DNA of 64,000 nucleotides from Toxonevra muliebris (lineage: Eukaryota; Arthropoda; Insecta; Diptera; Pallopteridae), in the NCBI GenBank assembly GCA_963691655.1, contig OY829326.1:83011235-83075234 (forward strand), in the 5' to 3' direction. Positions 43,741 to 57,200 of this stretch are shown in pieces (the first letter of the stretch is position 1; each line of letters begins with the position of its first letter). A program made the translations under genes and the position numbers. The notes beneath the pieces are model-generated. The model did no database searches. It was not told where the DNA came from and saw nothing but the letters and a program-made list of their open reading frames with translations.

Positions 43741-45707
43741 AAATTTTAATTATTTCAGTTGCATTTACATTACCGAAGTTCAACAGGACAGAAAATATAA
43801 GATATTTCGATTTTTAAAGATAGTGTATTATTTTATCACATAACATTCGCCATAACATCCAGACAGCCATTGCGAATGGAATATGATGCGAAACGCAAAG
43901 CACGAGAACAATCCGAAGACGAACATCTTGCATTTTTAGATCGATGCTTCTTCGATTCGTGGACGGACGGCACATAATTTTGCAAATATACATTTTGAAA
44001 AAAAAAAAATGTAAATGGAAAGCGAATTTTGTTTTGCATAAACGGAGCAAAATTTAGAGACTTGGACACAAAATTAAAGTGCGTGCGTTCTTAATAAATT
44101 AAAGATGGCGGAAAAGTTCGAATATTGCACCAACTCCAATGCTTACAGTAATATTTTCTTTTAACTTACCTTTAATGGTGAAAATACTAAGAAAATACTA
44201 CTTTGTGCTTAATTTATCGGAATTCCATAAACAATTTTTACTCATGAAAATTGAACACCGTTTCCCGGCTATTAAGCAGATACAGAAAATTTACACAGTG
44301 ATGAAGAAAAATTATTACGAAGATATAGTAACCGCCTTTCCCCACGCCAGAACAGGGTGTCACGATGAAAAATTGATATTTTCGTGACCACGAGGCAGGG
44401 TTGCATGTGACCAGAAATTAAAATTTTCAGCGAAGCGTGACGGATTTTTGATTTGTGCGATACACAGTGGCTGCTAAATAAATTTGCCCACTTCATATTT
44501 TGACAGCTATCAGCTGCTCTGACCCTAACATGAACATTGCTATGAATTATAGCTAGTCAGACGCTATGTTATGGAAGACGTCAGCTTTAATTTGTTTTTG
44601 GTTTCATCCCATTCCCATTCACAAATTTTAGACACTATAATTTTTTCAATAAATGCATAAACTCTGAACTTATTAAAATTAGGGATATCATACATTGCCC
44701 AAATCAGATAAGTGGTAAATACACAAAGATTACATACATTCATGATCTACATGAATCGGGACAACTGGTCTTAAATGACAAAATTTTAATTTTTCACACT
44801 AGATACAATCATGAAAACGGACTAGTGTATAACACCGGGCAATAGACAATATTTAATTAATTAATTCTTTTCACTTTTGTCACATGTACCGTATCAATTT
44901 TGTTCAAGTATTATGGTTTTTCATTGTTTTTTACCTTTTTTAATATTATACCCATGAACAGAAATGTACCTATTTAATTTTGTACTTAGATAAGTTAACT
45001 AAGCATCCATATAAATTGTATCCCGTTTATTGGATAAATAAATAAACATTTAAACAAAAATTCACAAATTTCAATTTTACACTACCTGTATGTGGCTGTT
45101 CACATGGGCGCAAACATGAACGCCCGTCTGAAAAAGAGAGGTAGGAAAAATAGGTAAATAATAAAGGCAGGCGCGTTGCCACTATCACAAGATATTTAAG
45201 TGACAGTTGTAGGGTTGCCAATTTAGGCACAACCCAATGTTGCATCGGGTGAAAATAAAAAAATAAATTTTATTTTATTTTAAGAAATGTATTTACGCAG
45301 ATGCTACTATAATTACAGCAAAAAAAAAAAGAGCGCGCAAAAGTGATTGCTGCATACGCATACAAAAATTAATGAATCAAACGCAGCAGTGATCTATGCT
45401 GCTTTGCTCTCTATGAATTCGTAAATAAAGAAAGTGTAACACAAAAACAAAGAAAAATGTACGAATACCAAAACAAAACGGGTACCAAAAATACGAAAAC
45501 CAAAACGTACTGAGTTTGTATGGGATTCTCGTAGTAAAAGAATACATTTATTTTTCGTACTTGCATTTTAGTTTGGTATATCCCCTTTTCCACACGGCAA
45601 GTTTTCTTGTCGGCAAGGATTTATATCTGGAAAAATAACATACCTTAGATGGTATGAAAGTGCACAGTGGGCAAAACCCCTAGATTTGGGGGGTTTTCAG
45701 CCTTTTA
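43741..45707. other. Intergenic, no gene supported
   Basis: 44466-44500 starts with CAGTGGCTGCTAAATAAATT, which looks like a Tc1/mariner end without a partner. 45089-45130 ('gtggctgttcacatgggcgc') resembles 50333-50370. Small frames here are not credible genes. Confidence 0.4.
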
Positions 45708-45885
45708 CCACGTGTCTCGACTGGCAATAATTTATGACAAAATTTTTATCTTGTCATAAAAAAGTCGTGTGGAGACTTCTTATGACTTAACTTTGCTATG
45801 ACACGCCATATATTACTCATTTTATTACAAGACAACTCTGAAGATTATGATTTTGTCATAAATTATTGCCAGTCGAGACACGGGG
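45708..45885. mobile_element. 178-bp MITE with 36-bp inverted repeats
   Basis: CCACGTGTCTCGACTGGCAA at 45708 and its near-exact complement ending 45885 pair over about 36 bp with one mismatch, so the element can form a long hairpin. TA borders both ends. The high arm identity suggests recent activity. Confidence 0.8.
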
Positions 45886-47339
45886 TAACTCTTGTAATAA
45901 ATTGACGTTTATACAAAAACAAAACTAAACGAATTTTGAAATTCGATTAAACGATTTCTAATAATATTAGTTTATATAATGTCGTAACTAAACATTAACA
46001 AAACACAAGTTATTTATTTAATCAATTTATATCATGATAGTGAGTGTTTGTGGAACTATAAATATCCGAATTATAAGCGTGTGGACTTAAAACGTCAAGC
46101 GTGGAAACAAATTTTGAAAGAATCCCTGCAAGAACGCTACCGGTTAAATAGTCAATGATTTAACTGGTAGTGCTAAAAGAAATTTCAGATAGTCTGTATG
46201 AGAAAGTTTCTATAAATATCTTATGGTCGATGGGAAAAAACTACCCGAGTTTTATGTATACCTGTGAACTTCTATCCCTTGCTTACACTTGCACTTTTAA
46301 GTATCTCTCAACATATAGTTGTCTCGCTTACTCATGCTACTATTACCATGTTAGGCCTACTGTAAACTTCTGTTAAATCTAATGTCAAGAACGGTTAAAT
46401 CTTACGTAAATATCAGGTCTGGTTATACAAAAATAAAACTCAGTATTTTTTATTTACTTATTTATTTATCGTTTTATATTATTTTATTTTTTTTTATTTT
46501 CTTTTTTTTCCATTTTTATTTATTGTTTTATATTTAATTTTTTTGTTTGTTGCCTTTTTCCAAGCTTGAACCTGTGCCTGAAGATCCGCGTCATGACTGT
46601 CGAACAACGCGCTTACCAATTGAGCTACATAAACAAATTCGCTATCAACGAATTTTGTTTTTTTTACTCATGGCGAAATTAAAACAGCTCTGTCTTCTTC
46701 TTCTCTAATTTTTTTTATATGAAGATCATTTTAACTGTCAAAATCTTTGTTTTGTTTTGTTTATTTTCCATGCATTTGTTCTTGTGTTTTTGAAAATTAT
46801 TGTTACGCTGTTATTGTTACGTTGTACTTATTGTAGTGCTGCTATCACCATATTAAATCCGCCTTGCTTTTACTCTTGCAATGTTTCAAAAATATTAACT
46901 TTACTAAAAAATTTTAATAAAAAAAGGGTTTTTTGATAATTATTTGTTCTTTGAAAGCAAGCTAATAACATTTTTAATTAAAATAAATCTTAAATTTAAG
47001 AACTTTTTTTTTAAGTTTAACAAAACTGGCACTTTATTTCACAAGGCGGGGTAAAATTTACCATCACCTCCACAGTTAAAGGTTAATGTATTTAACTCTT
47101 TGAGGAGTTAAAGAGTTAACTATACAAGAGAGAGTTAGAAATACAAATTTGAAATACTCAATCAGGCTGTCGTTGTTTATCATTATTTTTAAAAATAGAC
47201 CATGTAAAATTTTGAAATTGTGCTAGTGAAAACCAAAGATTTTGTTAATGTATTGGAGTTTCCATTAGACCTGTCTGTTGATGATGTAAAAAAGAAAATT
47301 AATTAATTAGGTTTCTTTTTCAGAGTGGTTTTTGTTTGT
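45886..47339. other. Intergenic with a tRNA-like segment
   Basis: The minus strand of 46573-46640 has TAGCTCAATTGGTAAGCGC (good A box) and GGTTCAAGCTT (near B box), but the anticodon and T stems do not pair, so it is a SINE head or dead tRNA. 47195-47310 reads a short ubiquitin-like phrase (VKTKDFVNVLEFPLDLSVDD) that ends in a stop; probably chance. Confidence 0.4.
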
Positions 47340-47880
47340 TCGTTGTGTTCATCTTGATCGTACGACTAACCGCCCCCGAGGATTTGGGTAGTCAAAGCTT
47401 TTAATGGGGAAGTAATGGGGTCCACCATGCCAGAGCCCCCTGCCATGATAACGCCACCGTTTCTCTCCGATGCGGCCTGGTTTAGCCATTTGAGGTAGCC
47501 TGGGAGGTAGCCATTTGATTACGGTCTAACGTAACCCTCTGACTGCGAAACCCATCTAATGAGCACGGTGGCGCGTAACACCCTGGATTAGGGGGGTTTT
47601 ATTCGACCCAGATATACCAATGACACACATGCAGTGAGCGACAGAAACTTTGGCTCCGATCAATTGCAGATGCATTCAATCGAAATCAAATATGTCTAAG
47701 GCGCACTGCATATGGTACATTGGCATATCTGGGCTGAGAGGGTTTGCTCACTCCACCTGGTCTATCTTTGCCAATTACGTATCAGATGCCTGATGTGCGT
47801 TATCACTAATAACAAGTTACATCAGTCGCCTGATGTGCAATTGTTACCAGCCGTCACCACGAGGAGGTGATAAAACACAC
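47340..47880. repeat. GC-richer block, probable LINE untranslated region
   Basis: Composition rises sharply relative to flanks, with phrases such as 'cccccgaggatttgggtagt' and 'caccctggattagggggg'. No long open frame. The texture resembles the 5' or 3' region of LOA/R1-type LINEs; unproven. Confidence 0.35.
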
Positions 47881-49038
47881 TTCCCCCTATTGGCTATCAT
47901 AGTTTGGATACAAATTTACGGTGAAAAAATGCATACGAAATTCCTGGGTTATTTGACAAAAATAAGTATTTTATTTGCGAATGATTTATGGTTTGAAAAT
48001 TTTGCGATACAAGCTTCCATAGTAAAAATCGGAACTACGCGAAAGAGATCAATAAACATATCCACCTAATATATCGAGTAAGTCAGTTGACGAATCGTAA
48101 ATATTTACGTTTCTTTGGCAACTAATTCCTCACATTTCTCCGAAGACTGAAAGTAATAAATTTATTTAAAAGTTTCTTTCAAACAGTTTCAAGTTTTAAA
48201 AAAGTAAGACTTCGGAGAGGCAAATCAAAGCTTAAAATTCTTATAACTTATTAATTTATATATACATATACGCAGTTTCTGATTATAATTGCAACTACAA
48301 AAAACATTAAATAAAATTTCTGCGCAAATTCAAACTAATTTTTTTATTTTGAATCACAATGTTTTATTTATTTGTTTACAAATAATTGTCAACTCTTTTT
48401 GACATTTTTGTAGTTAAAATGGCGCCATTTGCGGCGAATAGAAGAACAAATTATATAAGCTACGAGACCTGGAGTTCAGAATCGCAGTTTTGCTAAATCT
48501 CTAAAATTTTGACGAATAAATCTTTTAGCTAAATAGCGATGGAGATTAAACTTTAGCTACATGAAACTCAGAATCGGTCTGTTGTTCACTATATGTGGGA
48601 TAGTTTTCCGTTCTCCAAAGCAATTGTGTTTAAGGCATAATGATGGGTGTCAAACGCTAGCAAAGTACTATGGTACAATGTGATGTAACATTTTTTTCCG
48701 TCTGGCGAAAAAAATCTCTATTTTTGCTGTGCCAAACCATATCAAAGCACACCTTATAATAATTACATGTGAAACAACTAAATGAAAAAGTAATTAAAAA
48801 AGCACTATATATTGGTATTTTATTAGAAGTAAGATCAATAAAAGAAGGGATAGTTTTCCTGCTATTTTGCTGAAATCAACATTGATCAAAATGTATGTCT
48901 GCATAGCGACGCTATTATTGTTGTGTTTTTCGCTGCTGCCTATTTGTTGTGCTCATCTATTCCTTGGACTACATGAATTTTTGACAATCCCTCTCCAGCG
49001 TCAAAAATTTACTCAATCGAGCATTTTGATACCTGTGG
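47881..49038. other. Intergenic, no gene supported
   Basis: Frame 48867-49073 has a hydrophobic start but no family similarity. The rest is AT-rich. Confidence 0.4.
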
Positions 49039-49717
49039 TCACAGTATACAGTATGCCAAATAGCAGAAAGTAATCTGAAATATTCTCAGGTCTTCTGAGA
49101 TTTGACAATTATGACAAGTATTCGCTCAATAAATTTTGACAAATAATTTTTTTTATGAGAGAAAACTCTCTTAACCCATTTTCATTTGCTGTACACAAAT
49201 AAATAAATGAAATAAAAATACCAAAAAACGATAAACCTTTCGTTTATTTTTTTTTCTGAAATAAAAGCTCTCAAAATATTTTGTAGAGTGTGGTAATATA
49301 TAATACTTTTAAAATGATCTTCTTCAAAAATGTCCTCTTTATATTCTAAATAGTTTTACCGATTTCAAAAGAGTTTTATTTAAATTTCGGAGAGGCAGAT
49401 TTCTTACTTGAATAGCATACATAATAAAAAAAACTTTAAGTTTCGGGTTAAATCCTTGGTGCTCATTATGCACATGGTTGTTACAAACGCCTTCGAAGAT
49501 CTCGTTTATCAATGTCTAAAAATTTTTCTGGCTTTTCAAATTTTTCTATTTTATTTATATATTGTGCTGGTACCAATGGGTTAATACTTTTTTATATTTA
49601 CTTCTGAAACTCAAATGTTTTGGGAGAAGTAAGAGAATAATTTTCAAATTTGGCAGACGTCGGTGAACAGAAAAGAGGGCGTCACTTCTATTTATTTCAC
49701 TTTATTAATTTCACTAT
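49039..49717 (+). repeat. Dispersed repeat, copy matching 53362-54063
   Basis: Nearly collinear with 53362-54063, from 'cacagtat' through 'ctcaggtcttctgaga' and 'ttcggagaggcagatttctt' to 'tttcactatg'. Small indels only. The inverted-repeat element at 49719 begins directly at its end. Confidence 0.85.
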
Positions 49718-49718
49718 G

Positions 49719-50304
49719 CCTGTGGTTATATTGGGAGTACACTCGGTGAACTCCATGAAATTGTTGTTGCACCGAACACAAAGAGAGAGTCTTTGGTCAC
49801 TCTCACACCGAACACGATATGCTCACACCGAGCACGCCGATAATACTATTTTGTAAAATAGCTCATTGCCACCCTGAAAAGTCGGCGTGCTCGGTGTGAA
49901 ATACACCGAACATATCGTGTTCGGTGTGAGTGTGAATAAAGATTCTCTCTTTGTGTTCGGTTTAACAACAATTTCATGGTGTTCGCGGAGCTACTAGCAA
50001 TATAACCACAGCCTTAGTGCCTGGTTATATTGGTGCTCGCTGTTCGGCGAACACAAAACATTTTCTCCCGTGCTCGGTCAAGGTAGTTACAATTAGCTCG
50101 TTGCAGAGCTGCTTTTTGTCAAAATATACTCGTTTGTTTAATACTATTTTATATGTAATGATACTGTTTTGTAAAATAACTCATTGCCACCCTGAATACT
50201 CGGCGTGCTCGGTGTACAATACACCGAGCATATCGTGTTCGGTGTTCGGTGCAACAACAATTTCTTGGTGTTCGCCGAGCATACTCGCAATATAACCACA
50301 GCCT
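49719..50304. mobile_element. Two head-to-tail inverted-repeat MITEs of the GGTTATATTG family
   Basis: Copy 1 spans about 49719-50013 and copy 2 about 50018-50304, separated by TTAG. Each starts GCCTG(T)GGTTATATTG and ends CAATATAACCACAGCC. Copy 1 has arms of about 100 bp ('attgttgttgcaccgaacac' against 'gtgttcggtttaacaacaat'). The centre holds several CACCGAGCACG / CGTGCTCGGTG words in both orientations. Related copies are at 19871-20132 and, in part, 15148-15275. Confidence 0.8.
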
Positions 50305-51223
50305 AACAGAAATATTTTCATTCAGCTTTAGTGGCTGTTCAGATGGGAGCAAGCATGAAAATCTTGGGCAGGCGTGTCATGTTCACATGAGTGCTACCAT
50401 GACGGACTTTTTCTAATCAAAAAGAAACGGTGGAATTGGAATTTTGTCACTTTTTCTTGTGTTCATTAAGATAGGTTCTTTTGTTCGCAATAAAATGCAA
50501 AAGAAATATCAATTATGTGCCTTAAATATGTACTAAAAATTAAATAAAAAATAAAAGCAATAATCTCTTAAGAAATTAAAATAAGTTTATAAAAAAAGTA
50601 GCAAGAAAATGACGACTGTGTGTGCCGTAGATGCGCATTGTTTGTTTGCGTTCATGTTGCCTATTCAACTGCAAAGAAATTATGAGGGAAAGTGGCAAAA
50701 TAGGAACAATATGAACATGGAACATTCATCAATGCGCTGATTTTTATTTTATTTTTGGATTTTCGGTGCAAATCTGCTATCTCTTTCCCTCTACCTATTT
50801 CTTCTACCATTCTCGTTCAGACATGATTCATGCCTGCACTCGTCTGAACAGCCTCTTAGACAATATGTTCGAGTACGGGCTACATCATAATTTTCGAGAC
50901 AGGTCGAAAAAGTTACGGAAGCATGTCGTAAAAATATATTGCACAGTGTTATCCATAGATATCTTTTTTCGACCGGGACTCTTTTCGAACTGTCTAAATT
51001 TAATTGTCTAGTATAAAGTTATTAATTTGAATAGGGCTGTTATAATACCCCAAGCGACAAGAAATTAATTTTTTTGCATGTTCTTTGTCGCCGTGTATCT
51101 TTGTGATATTGTAGCTTGACATTTTGATGAGTGTATAATCGATAACACTTATTGGTTGAGTGTCGTGTTTTAATCTTAAAAATTTTATTTTTTCTAAATT
51201 TTTACTGACTGCTAAGCGCATGT
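50305..51223. other. Upstream region of Grx1
   Basis: 50333-50400 resembles the repeat at 45089-45130. No clear core promoter was recognised upstream of the Grx1 start. Confidence 0.4.
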
Positions 51224-51240
51224 ATGGGTTCAATTATTAG
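51220..51240 (+). promoter_or_regulatory. Upstream ORF overlapping the Grx1 start
   Basis: An ATG at 51220 opens a six-codon frame (MYGFNY, stop TAG 51238-51240) that overlaps the chosen Grx1 ATG at 51224 in another frame. If the mRNA leader includes it, it could favour leaky scanning or the in-frame Met17 at 51272. Confidence 0.4.
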
Positions 51241-54200
51241 TTCCTTGTCGAGACCAGTTGCAAACGTTGATATGAACAGTCCACAGGCAGAACTGGTGCG
51301 TCAGGCAATTGAAAACAACAAAGTGGTAATTTTTTCGAAAAGCTATTGTCCTTACTGCACAATGGCTAAGGAGGTGAGTCATTTATTATTGTTTTTAAGA
51401 ACTTAATTGTAATCATTTCCTATTTTGCATAGCAATTTCGCAAGCTTTCAGTACCAACAGTAGTAATTGAGTTAGACAGTCGCAAAGATGCTGAAGAAAT
51501 TCAAAACGTTCTTGGACAAATTACTGGTGGTCGAACGGTGAGTTTTATTTTGGAAAATGGTACAATGGTACTAGTTTACATGAAAAATGTACCAGGAGGG
51601 GCAAAAGGGTTTTTAGACTAAATGCACGTCGCTAAAAAAGAAAATTACTCTTGTTTTTCCAACGAAGTGTTTTCAAGATATTTGTAAAAAATCTGTTTTT
51701 TTTTGGCTTCACTTACTGATGTAAATCTTAATAACGGTTGATCAAAATAATATGAACCTGCATATCCTTCGAAAGATATGGTCTGTTTGTGTCAGTCGGA
51801 TTAAAATTCATTGGGTTACAGGCGATGAAATTCGAAACAACTCTGAACTTTTTCAAAATCATTAGCCCTATTCACTCTTTAGAGCAGCGGTGGCCAACTA
51901 TACATACACAATGATCGATTGAGCACTTTTTCTATGGAAATGAACGCTATAGGTGTGAAATTTCTTACGCTCCTTTGCCTGCGTGCAAGGCTTTAGCCTA
52001 CGCTGCTTTAAAGTAAAGTGCCGAGTAAAGGAGTAAAAAAGTAATGTTTTACCCTAAAATGTGAACGCATCTAAAACTGAACTAGTACACTCTCTGCGAT
52101 CAATGTTCCCAATTTAATGCGCCAGCAGCAAAACTTTTGTTTTTTATTTTTTGTTGTACAAATCAAGAAGTAGGCAGCAATAATTTCCTCTCTTACTCAG
52201 AGTTACCGAGTAACTTATTTTACTCAAGGGTCAAACCAGAGTAAAAGTGTAAAGTGAGGGTAAAAGCAAATGATGTATATTTTGTTATTGTGGAGTAATT
52301 TTGTGTTACACTTTTAACCTGTTACTCCGTTAACCAGCACTTTACTCTAAAAGGTGAACAGGGCTATTCACTTTCAGTTGTTCCATTGAGATTAAAAACA
52401 TTTTAGTTTACATATTTTTCTGTTATTAAAATGTTTTGTGTAAATAGTTCAGCGAATGTTCGTTTTTGTGGTAGAAAAATACTTCATTCGCTTTAGCTAT
52501 AGCTAAATATATGAGTCACTTTTGCTCTGAACGCGTACATATTTTATCATTCATCATGTAGGTATAAGTAATAAAAGGAGAATTCCTAACATTTTAATAA
52601 CAAAACTATTTGAACCGTTGCGTGCAAAACAAGTGTAAGTCAATTTTTTTATAATTAAAATTTTCGCCATAACAAGAATAGCTTTAACCTTCAATAAAAC
52701 AGGTTTGTCAATGCCGCGGCCAACAACAGATTTGAAATCTTAACTTCAGTTATTTTGGAAATTCAAAACAGGTTTCACATTCTACTTATATATACCAAAT
52801 TAGAGCACTCAACGTCAATGGTCATAGTGGTTAATGTGTAGGCTTATTACACCTAGTGTATAAGTTCGAACTTTTTTATTTATTATACAACATTCAAATA
52901 GTGTTTTCAATAAAAATGTCGAGAAAACCCCACTTGTCGATTCTTTGAAATAAACAAAAAAGAATTTGTTCCCACTATTTTTTGAAATGGGTACAAAGAA
53001 AGAGCTTTTGTTACTTAGTACTAAATTATAAATTTTATTTATAATAAAAAGAGTATAAATAATGTTATTTATATTTTTTCTTTATTAGCAAATACCTTTA
53101 ACATGTTAAGAGTTAATAAATAATATAAAAAAACAGCAACTAATTCTTCTTTTGTACATGCAATACTATGCAAGTTATTTTCTTATAAATTCTCACTTAA
53201 AAATTGAACCATGAAAATACAACGCTGTTGAAAAAAGAAAAATAATATCAAAACAAATGTTTTCCCAATTGTTAAAATTCCTCTTACTTGTCAAAATGCA
53301 TCTACCTTCTTAATTCTTCTGCCTCTTTTCTTTTAACTCAAATTCAGAAAAACTTATTTGAATCACAGTATGCAATATGCCAGATAGCAAAAAGTAATCT
53401 GAAATATTCTCAGGTCTTCTGAGACTTGACAATTATGACACGTATTCGCTCAATAAATTTTGACAAATAATTTTGTTTATGAGAGAGAACTCTCTTAACC
53501 CATTTTCGTCAGCTGTACACAAATAAATAAATGAAATAAAAGTATCAAAAAACAATAAAACTTTCGTTTGTTGTTTGTTTTTTCTGAAATAAAAGCTCTC
53601 AAAATATTTTGTAGAGTGTGGTTCTATAAAGTATTTAATTAAACAAAATACAATACTTTTAAAATGATCTTCTTCAAAAATGTCCTCTTTATATTCTGTA
53701 GTTTTACCGATTTCAAAAGAATTTTATTTAAATTTCGGAGAGGCAGATTTCTTACTTGAATGGCATGCATAACAAAAAAACTTTAAGTTTTGGGTTAAAT
53801 CCTTGGTTCACATTATGCAAATGGTTGTTACAAACGCCTTCGAAGATCTCGTTTATCAATGTCTAAAAATTTTTCTGGTTTTCCAAATTTTTCTATTTTA
53901 ATTACATATTGTGCTGATACCAATGGGTTAATACATTTTTATATTTACTTCTGAAATATCAAATGTTTTGGGAGAAGAGAATAATTTTCAAATTTGCCAG
54001 ACGTCAGTGAACAGAAAAGACGGTGTCACTTCTATTTATTTCACTTTATTTATTTCACTATGATTTGAATGTATTTTTTTTTTGTGTTAGTGCGTTCAGC
54101 AAATTCATTGGCCGTAATAATATCTACAACTTTGCCGAAGACAGTGAAGTGATATTAGAAACAGAAAAAATCAAAGAAGGATTTTTCCTAAACTAGAGCA

Positions 54201-57200
54201 AACCCAGCCAAACGGCCGATGGATCTGAACTTAGTATACCCATACTAAAGTCACTCCCTAGGTGCCCCGTTTGCAAACAGCCCCCCAAGGTGATGGCACC
54301 AGGGAGCGGATTATGAGAAATTTTGTCTTCTTTTTTGTGCTTAATTCTATATAATGGCAGATAAAATTTTGCCTTTTTCACTGGTGCCTTTTTGATTTTT
54401 TGTGTGCCTTTTTTCTAAGTAAATGCCTTTTTTTGGGTTTTTCTACCCATTGTACGTTTTCAATCCTATACTAATTTTAAAGGCCGATATTTTGTGAATG
54501 AAATTTTAAGTACATATATATGTAAACATTGGTTTCTAGGCGCATTACCTTTGTTTTTTTTGTAATTCATTCATCGGCATTTTTCGGCAAAAGTTCCAAC
54601 TTGACTTTTAAGTCATTCAGGGTATGAGACATGTAGCGTATGCCGTCAGCATAATATAAATCGTGTAGTTTTCGCTTTGCTTTACTCAAACTCAATTTTC
54701 TTTGGTTTAAAAATTGAAATGTTTATTTATGTAATGTCTTTAACTGTACGAAATAAGATTTTGTAGGTCTACAAAATTCGCTCCCTGTCTTTCACATCAC
54801 ATAAATCACTATAAATTGCTAACAGCACTAACAAAAAATTATACGAACTACAAAAAATAAGAATAACATTCTAATTGACTGTTTTTTAAGTCATTTATAT
54901 AAACAACAATGACATAACCAGTATTTACTTGATAGGTTTTCTTGATGTTTATGTTCTTTATCCTCTTGTGGGTCTTAGGGTCTTCACAACGCCTGCGCGC
55001 CACCGCGTACGATTCCTGGATGACAACTTCGGTGGGCTTTTGGCCTGAGCTAGAAGAAACCCAAGATATTACGTCGACAACGATTGGTGAATGTTTGCGG
55101 TTTCCGTATTATTTCGCTGGTAACTTTTCTTGTACTGCAACCATATAGTAGTACATATTCGGCATTTGAGCGGAACAACCTTAATTTTGTGTTAATTACC
55201 TTGCTACGCCAGATCTTTTTTAGCATACCTAAAGCAAAGTTTGCTTTATTGATTCGGCAGTTGACATCGTCTTCAGTACCACCGCTGTTTGCAGAGACAA
55301 TGCTACCAAGGTACCGATAATTATCTACGCTCCTATACAATAACAATTTTTTTTTGTAAGTCATTAGAAAAATAATGATTTTTAAAAAAATCTTTAATCA
55401 TTATATTAAATTTTTTTGATTGCCCATAACAATTCCCGAAACCAAAATTTTATTTTAGTTACCCATAATCAATCCCAGCCAAAAAATTTTCGAAACTGTT
55501 TTTTTTTGACACTTGTGAGGTGAATATAATTGCCGAAAATTTATGTAGTATAAGAGGCTACATGAATATTTGACAGATGAGAGATAAATTTTCTTGATTA
55601 CATGTAATCATAAGGCGTTTTTCTTTTTTAACTCAGAGCACGGAGTAGAGCACGAGCACACCGAGCAGGCTCCGAGCACGCTCTTTTAATTTTAAAACGC
55701 TGAGAGCACGATCTGTCAGATAACAGCTATTTTTAATTAAGTTTATTTTTCAACAGTTTTTTTTCAATTAATTTGATTTTTTTTGTGCAAAATGGATAAA
55801 TTAATTATTCTGAGCCCTTGTCCGCAATTTAAAATTTTTGTGTATTCTGTCCAAATATTATTTTCAATCGTGCTCTGTCTGCTCAGTCAATTTCCTCTGA
55901 GCACGTAGAGCATGCTCTGAGCGCGCTCTCATCACAAAAAGAAACACAATTACGTTTGCTTTGAGTGCTCAGAACTAAAAAGAAACACGATTACGTTTTT
56001 TGACAACTCGTGCTCTGCTCAGAGCTAATAAGGAAAAACGCCTATAATCAGTTTTTTTAAATAATCATAACCAAAAATTTTTGATTACGATTACAAATAA
56101 TCATAATCAAAAATTTGTTGAAAAGAATGACTTATGGAGATTTAGGAAAGGATTAGGTTACCTTTTGTTTTTTTTTTTTTGTGGAAAAGTATACCATGCA
56201 ATGCCAGCATAATAATCCCACCCCTTTTTAATGAAGCTGATGATGTGTATGTAATTCAGAAATACATTTCACTTTTCTAGAAATGAAAACTTTTGGAAAA
56301 AAGCTGAGTCCGAATCCGTTGACCAAGATCAAGAAAGTAACTTAAGAAAAAAATTTTTTTTGAACCTGGCTCAGGAACGGCTCAGCGACATGGTGCCTTA
56401 TGGCACCGCTAGGCATTACTGGGTTAAGTTAGCAACGAGATAAAAGTGACCGATGATAACAAGGATGAAAAAAATTGCGAAAAAATAAATTAATTAAATA
56501 AAAAAATATTTTTTTTAAGTATTTAAAGTTAAAAAATAAAACAAATAGAAAATTTTTTTTTTTTTTTTGTAAAATGGATGTTTTGATGAAAAAAAATATG
56601 AACTGCATTTTGAATTTTTTTTTTTTTTAATTTTGTTGTCAAAAAAAAAAATTGTGACGTAGCAGAGCAAAACGGACCACGGATTTGGACTCAGCGACCT
56701 CCCATTACCCTAAGTACACTTGTTCCGTCTCTGGTCATTTATGGCTGTTGAACAGTGTAATAGGTTCGTTCCCGTACTTTTTGGGTAAAGTCTGGTAAAC
56801 TGAGAGTAAACGAAAAATGCTCTCTCTGATACACAAAAGTACGGGAACGCACAAAACCACTTTTCTTGCACGAAACAAAACGTCAAAAAACAAAGTTTCT
56901 GTGATATTTAATAAAATAAAAATTGTTAAATCTTACAAGAAAATAAATAAATAATGAAAAAATTAAACATAAATTCTTCGCCTGACTACTTTTGTATAAT
57001 CTTCTGGTTCACAATCACCATTTGCATTATTCAGAAATAGCACAAGCTTCTACGGCGTCAGAAGTTCAACAGACAATTGCGTCATTAACTTGTGGAGAAT
57101 GTAGTTAAAAATTAACTAATATACTATTAATTAATTTTCAAATGTCTTTTAAACATTTTACATTTTAAATAACACTTATTTTTCTAAAAAATTCTTTATT

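Noticed and set aside
44104..44160. First exon of a gene divergent from lark (MAEKFEYCTNSN)
   Set aside because: Fifteen or so codons then a stop; no downstream exon recognised.
46573..46640. tRNA gene
   Set aside because: The A and B boxes are present, but the anticodon and T stems do not pair; better explained as a SINE head or dead tRNA.
47195..47310. Ubiquitin-like fragment (VKTKDFVNVLEFPLDLSVDD)
   Set aside because: About 30 codons without start or splice context; the resemblance is too slight to call.
48867..49073. Small secreted protein with a hydrophobic start
   Set aside because: Only 68 codons, no cleavage site pattern of note, no family, and it runs into a dispersed repeat.
49719..50304. 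CRISPR-like array from the repeated CACCGAGCACG words
   Set aside because: The words occur in both orientations within inverted-repeat elements with irregular spacing, in a eukaryotic genome.
49039..54063. 49039-49717 and 53362-54063 as LTRs of one retrotransposon
   Set aside because: No TG...CA ends, no 5-bp duplication, no primer-binding site and no gag/pol between them.
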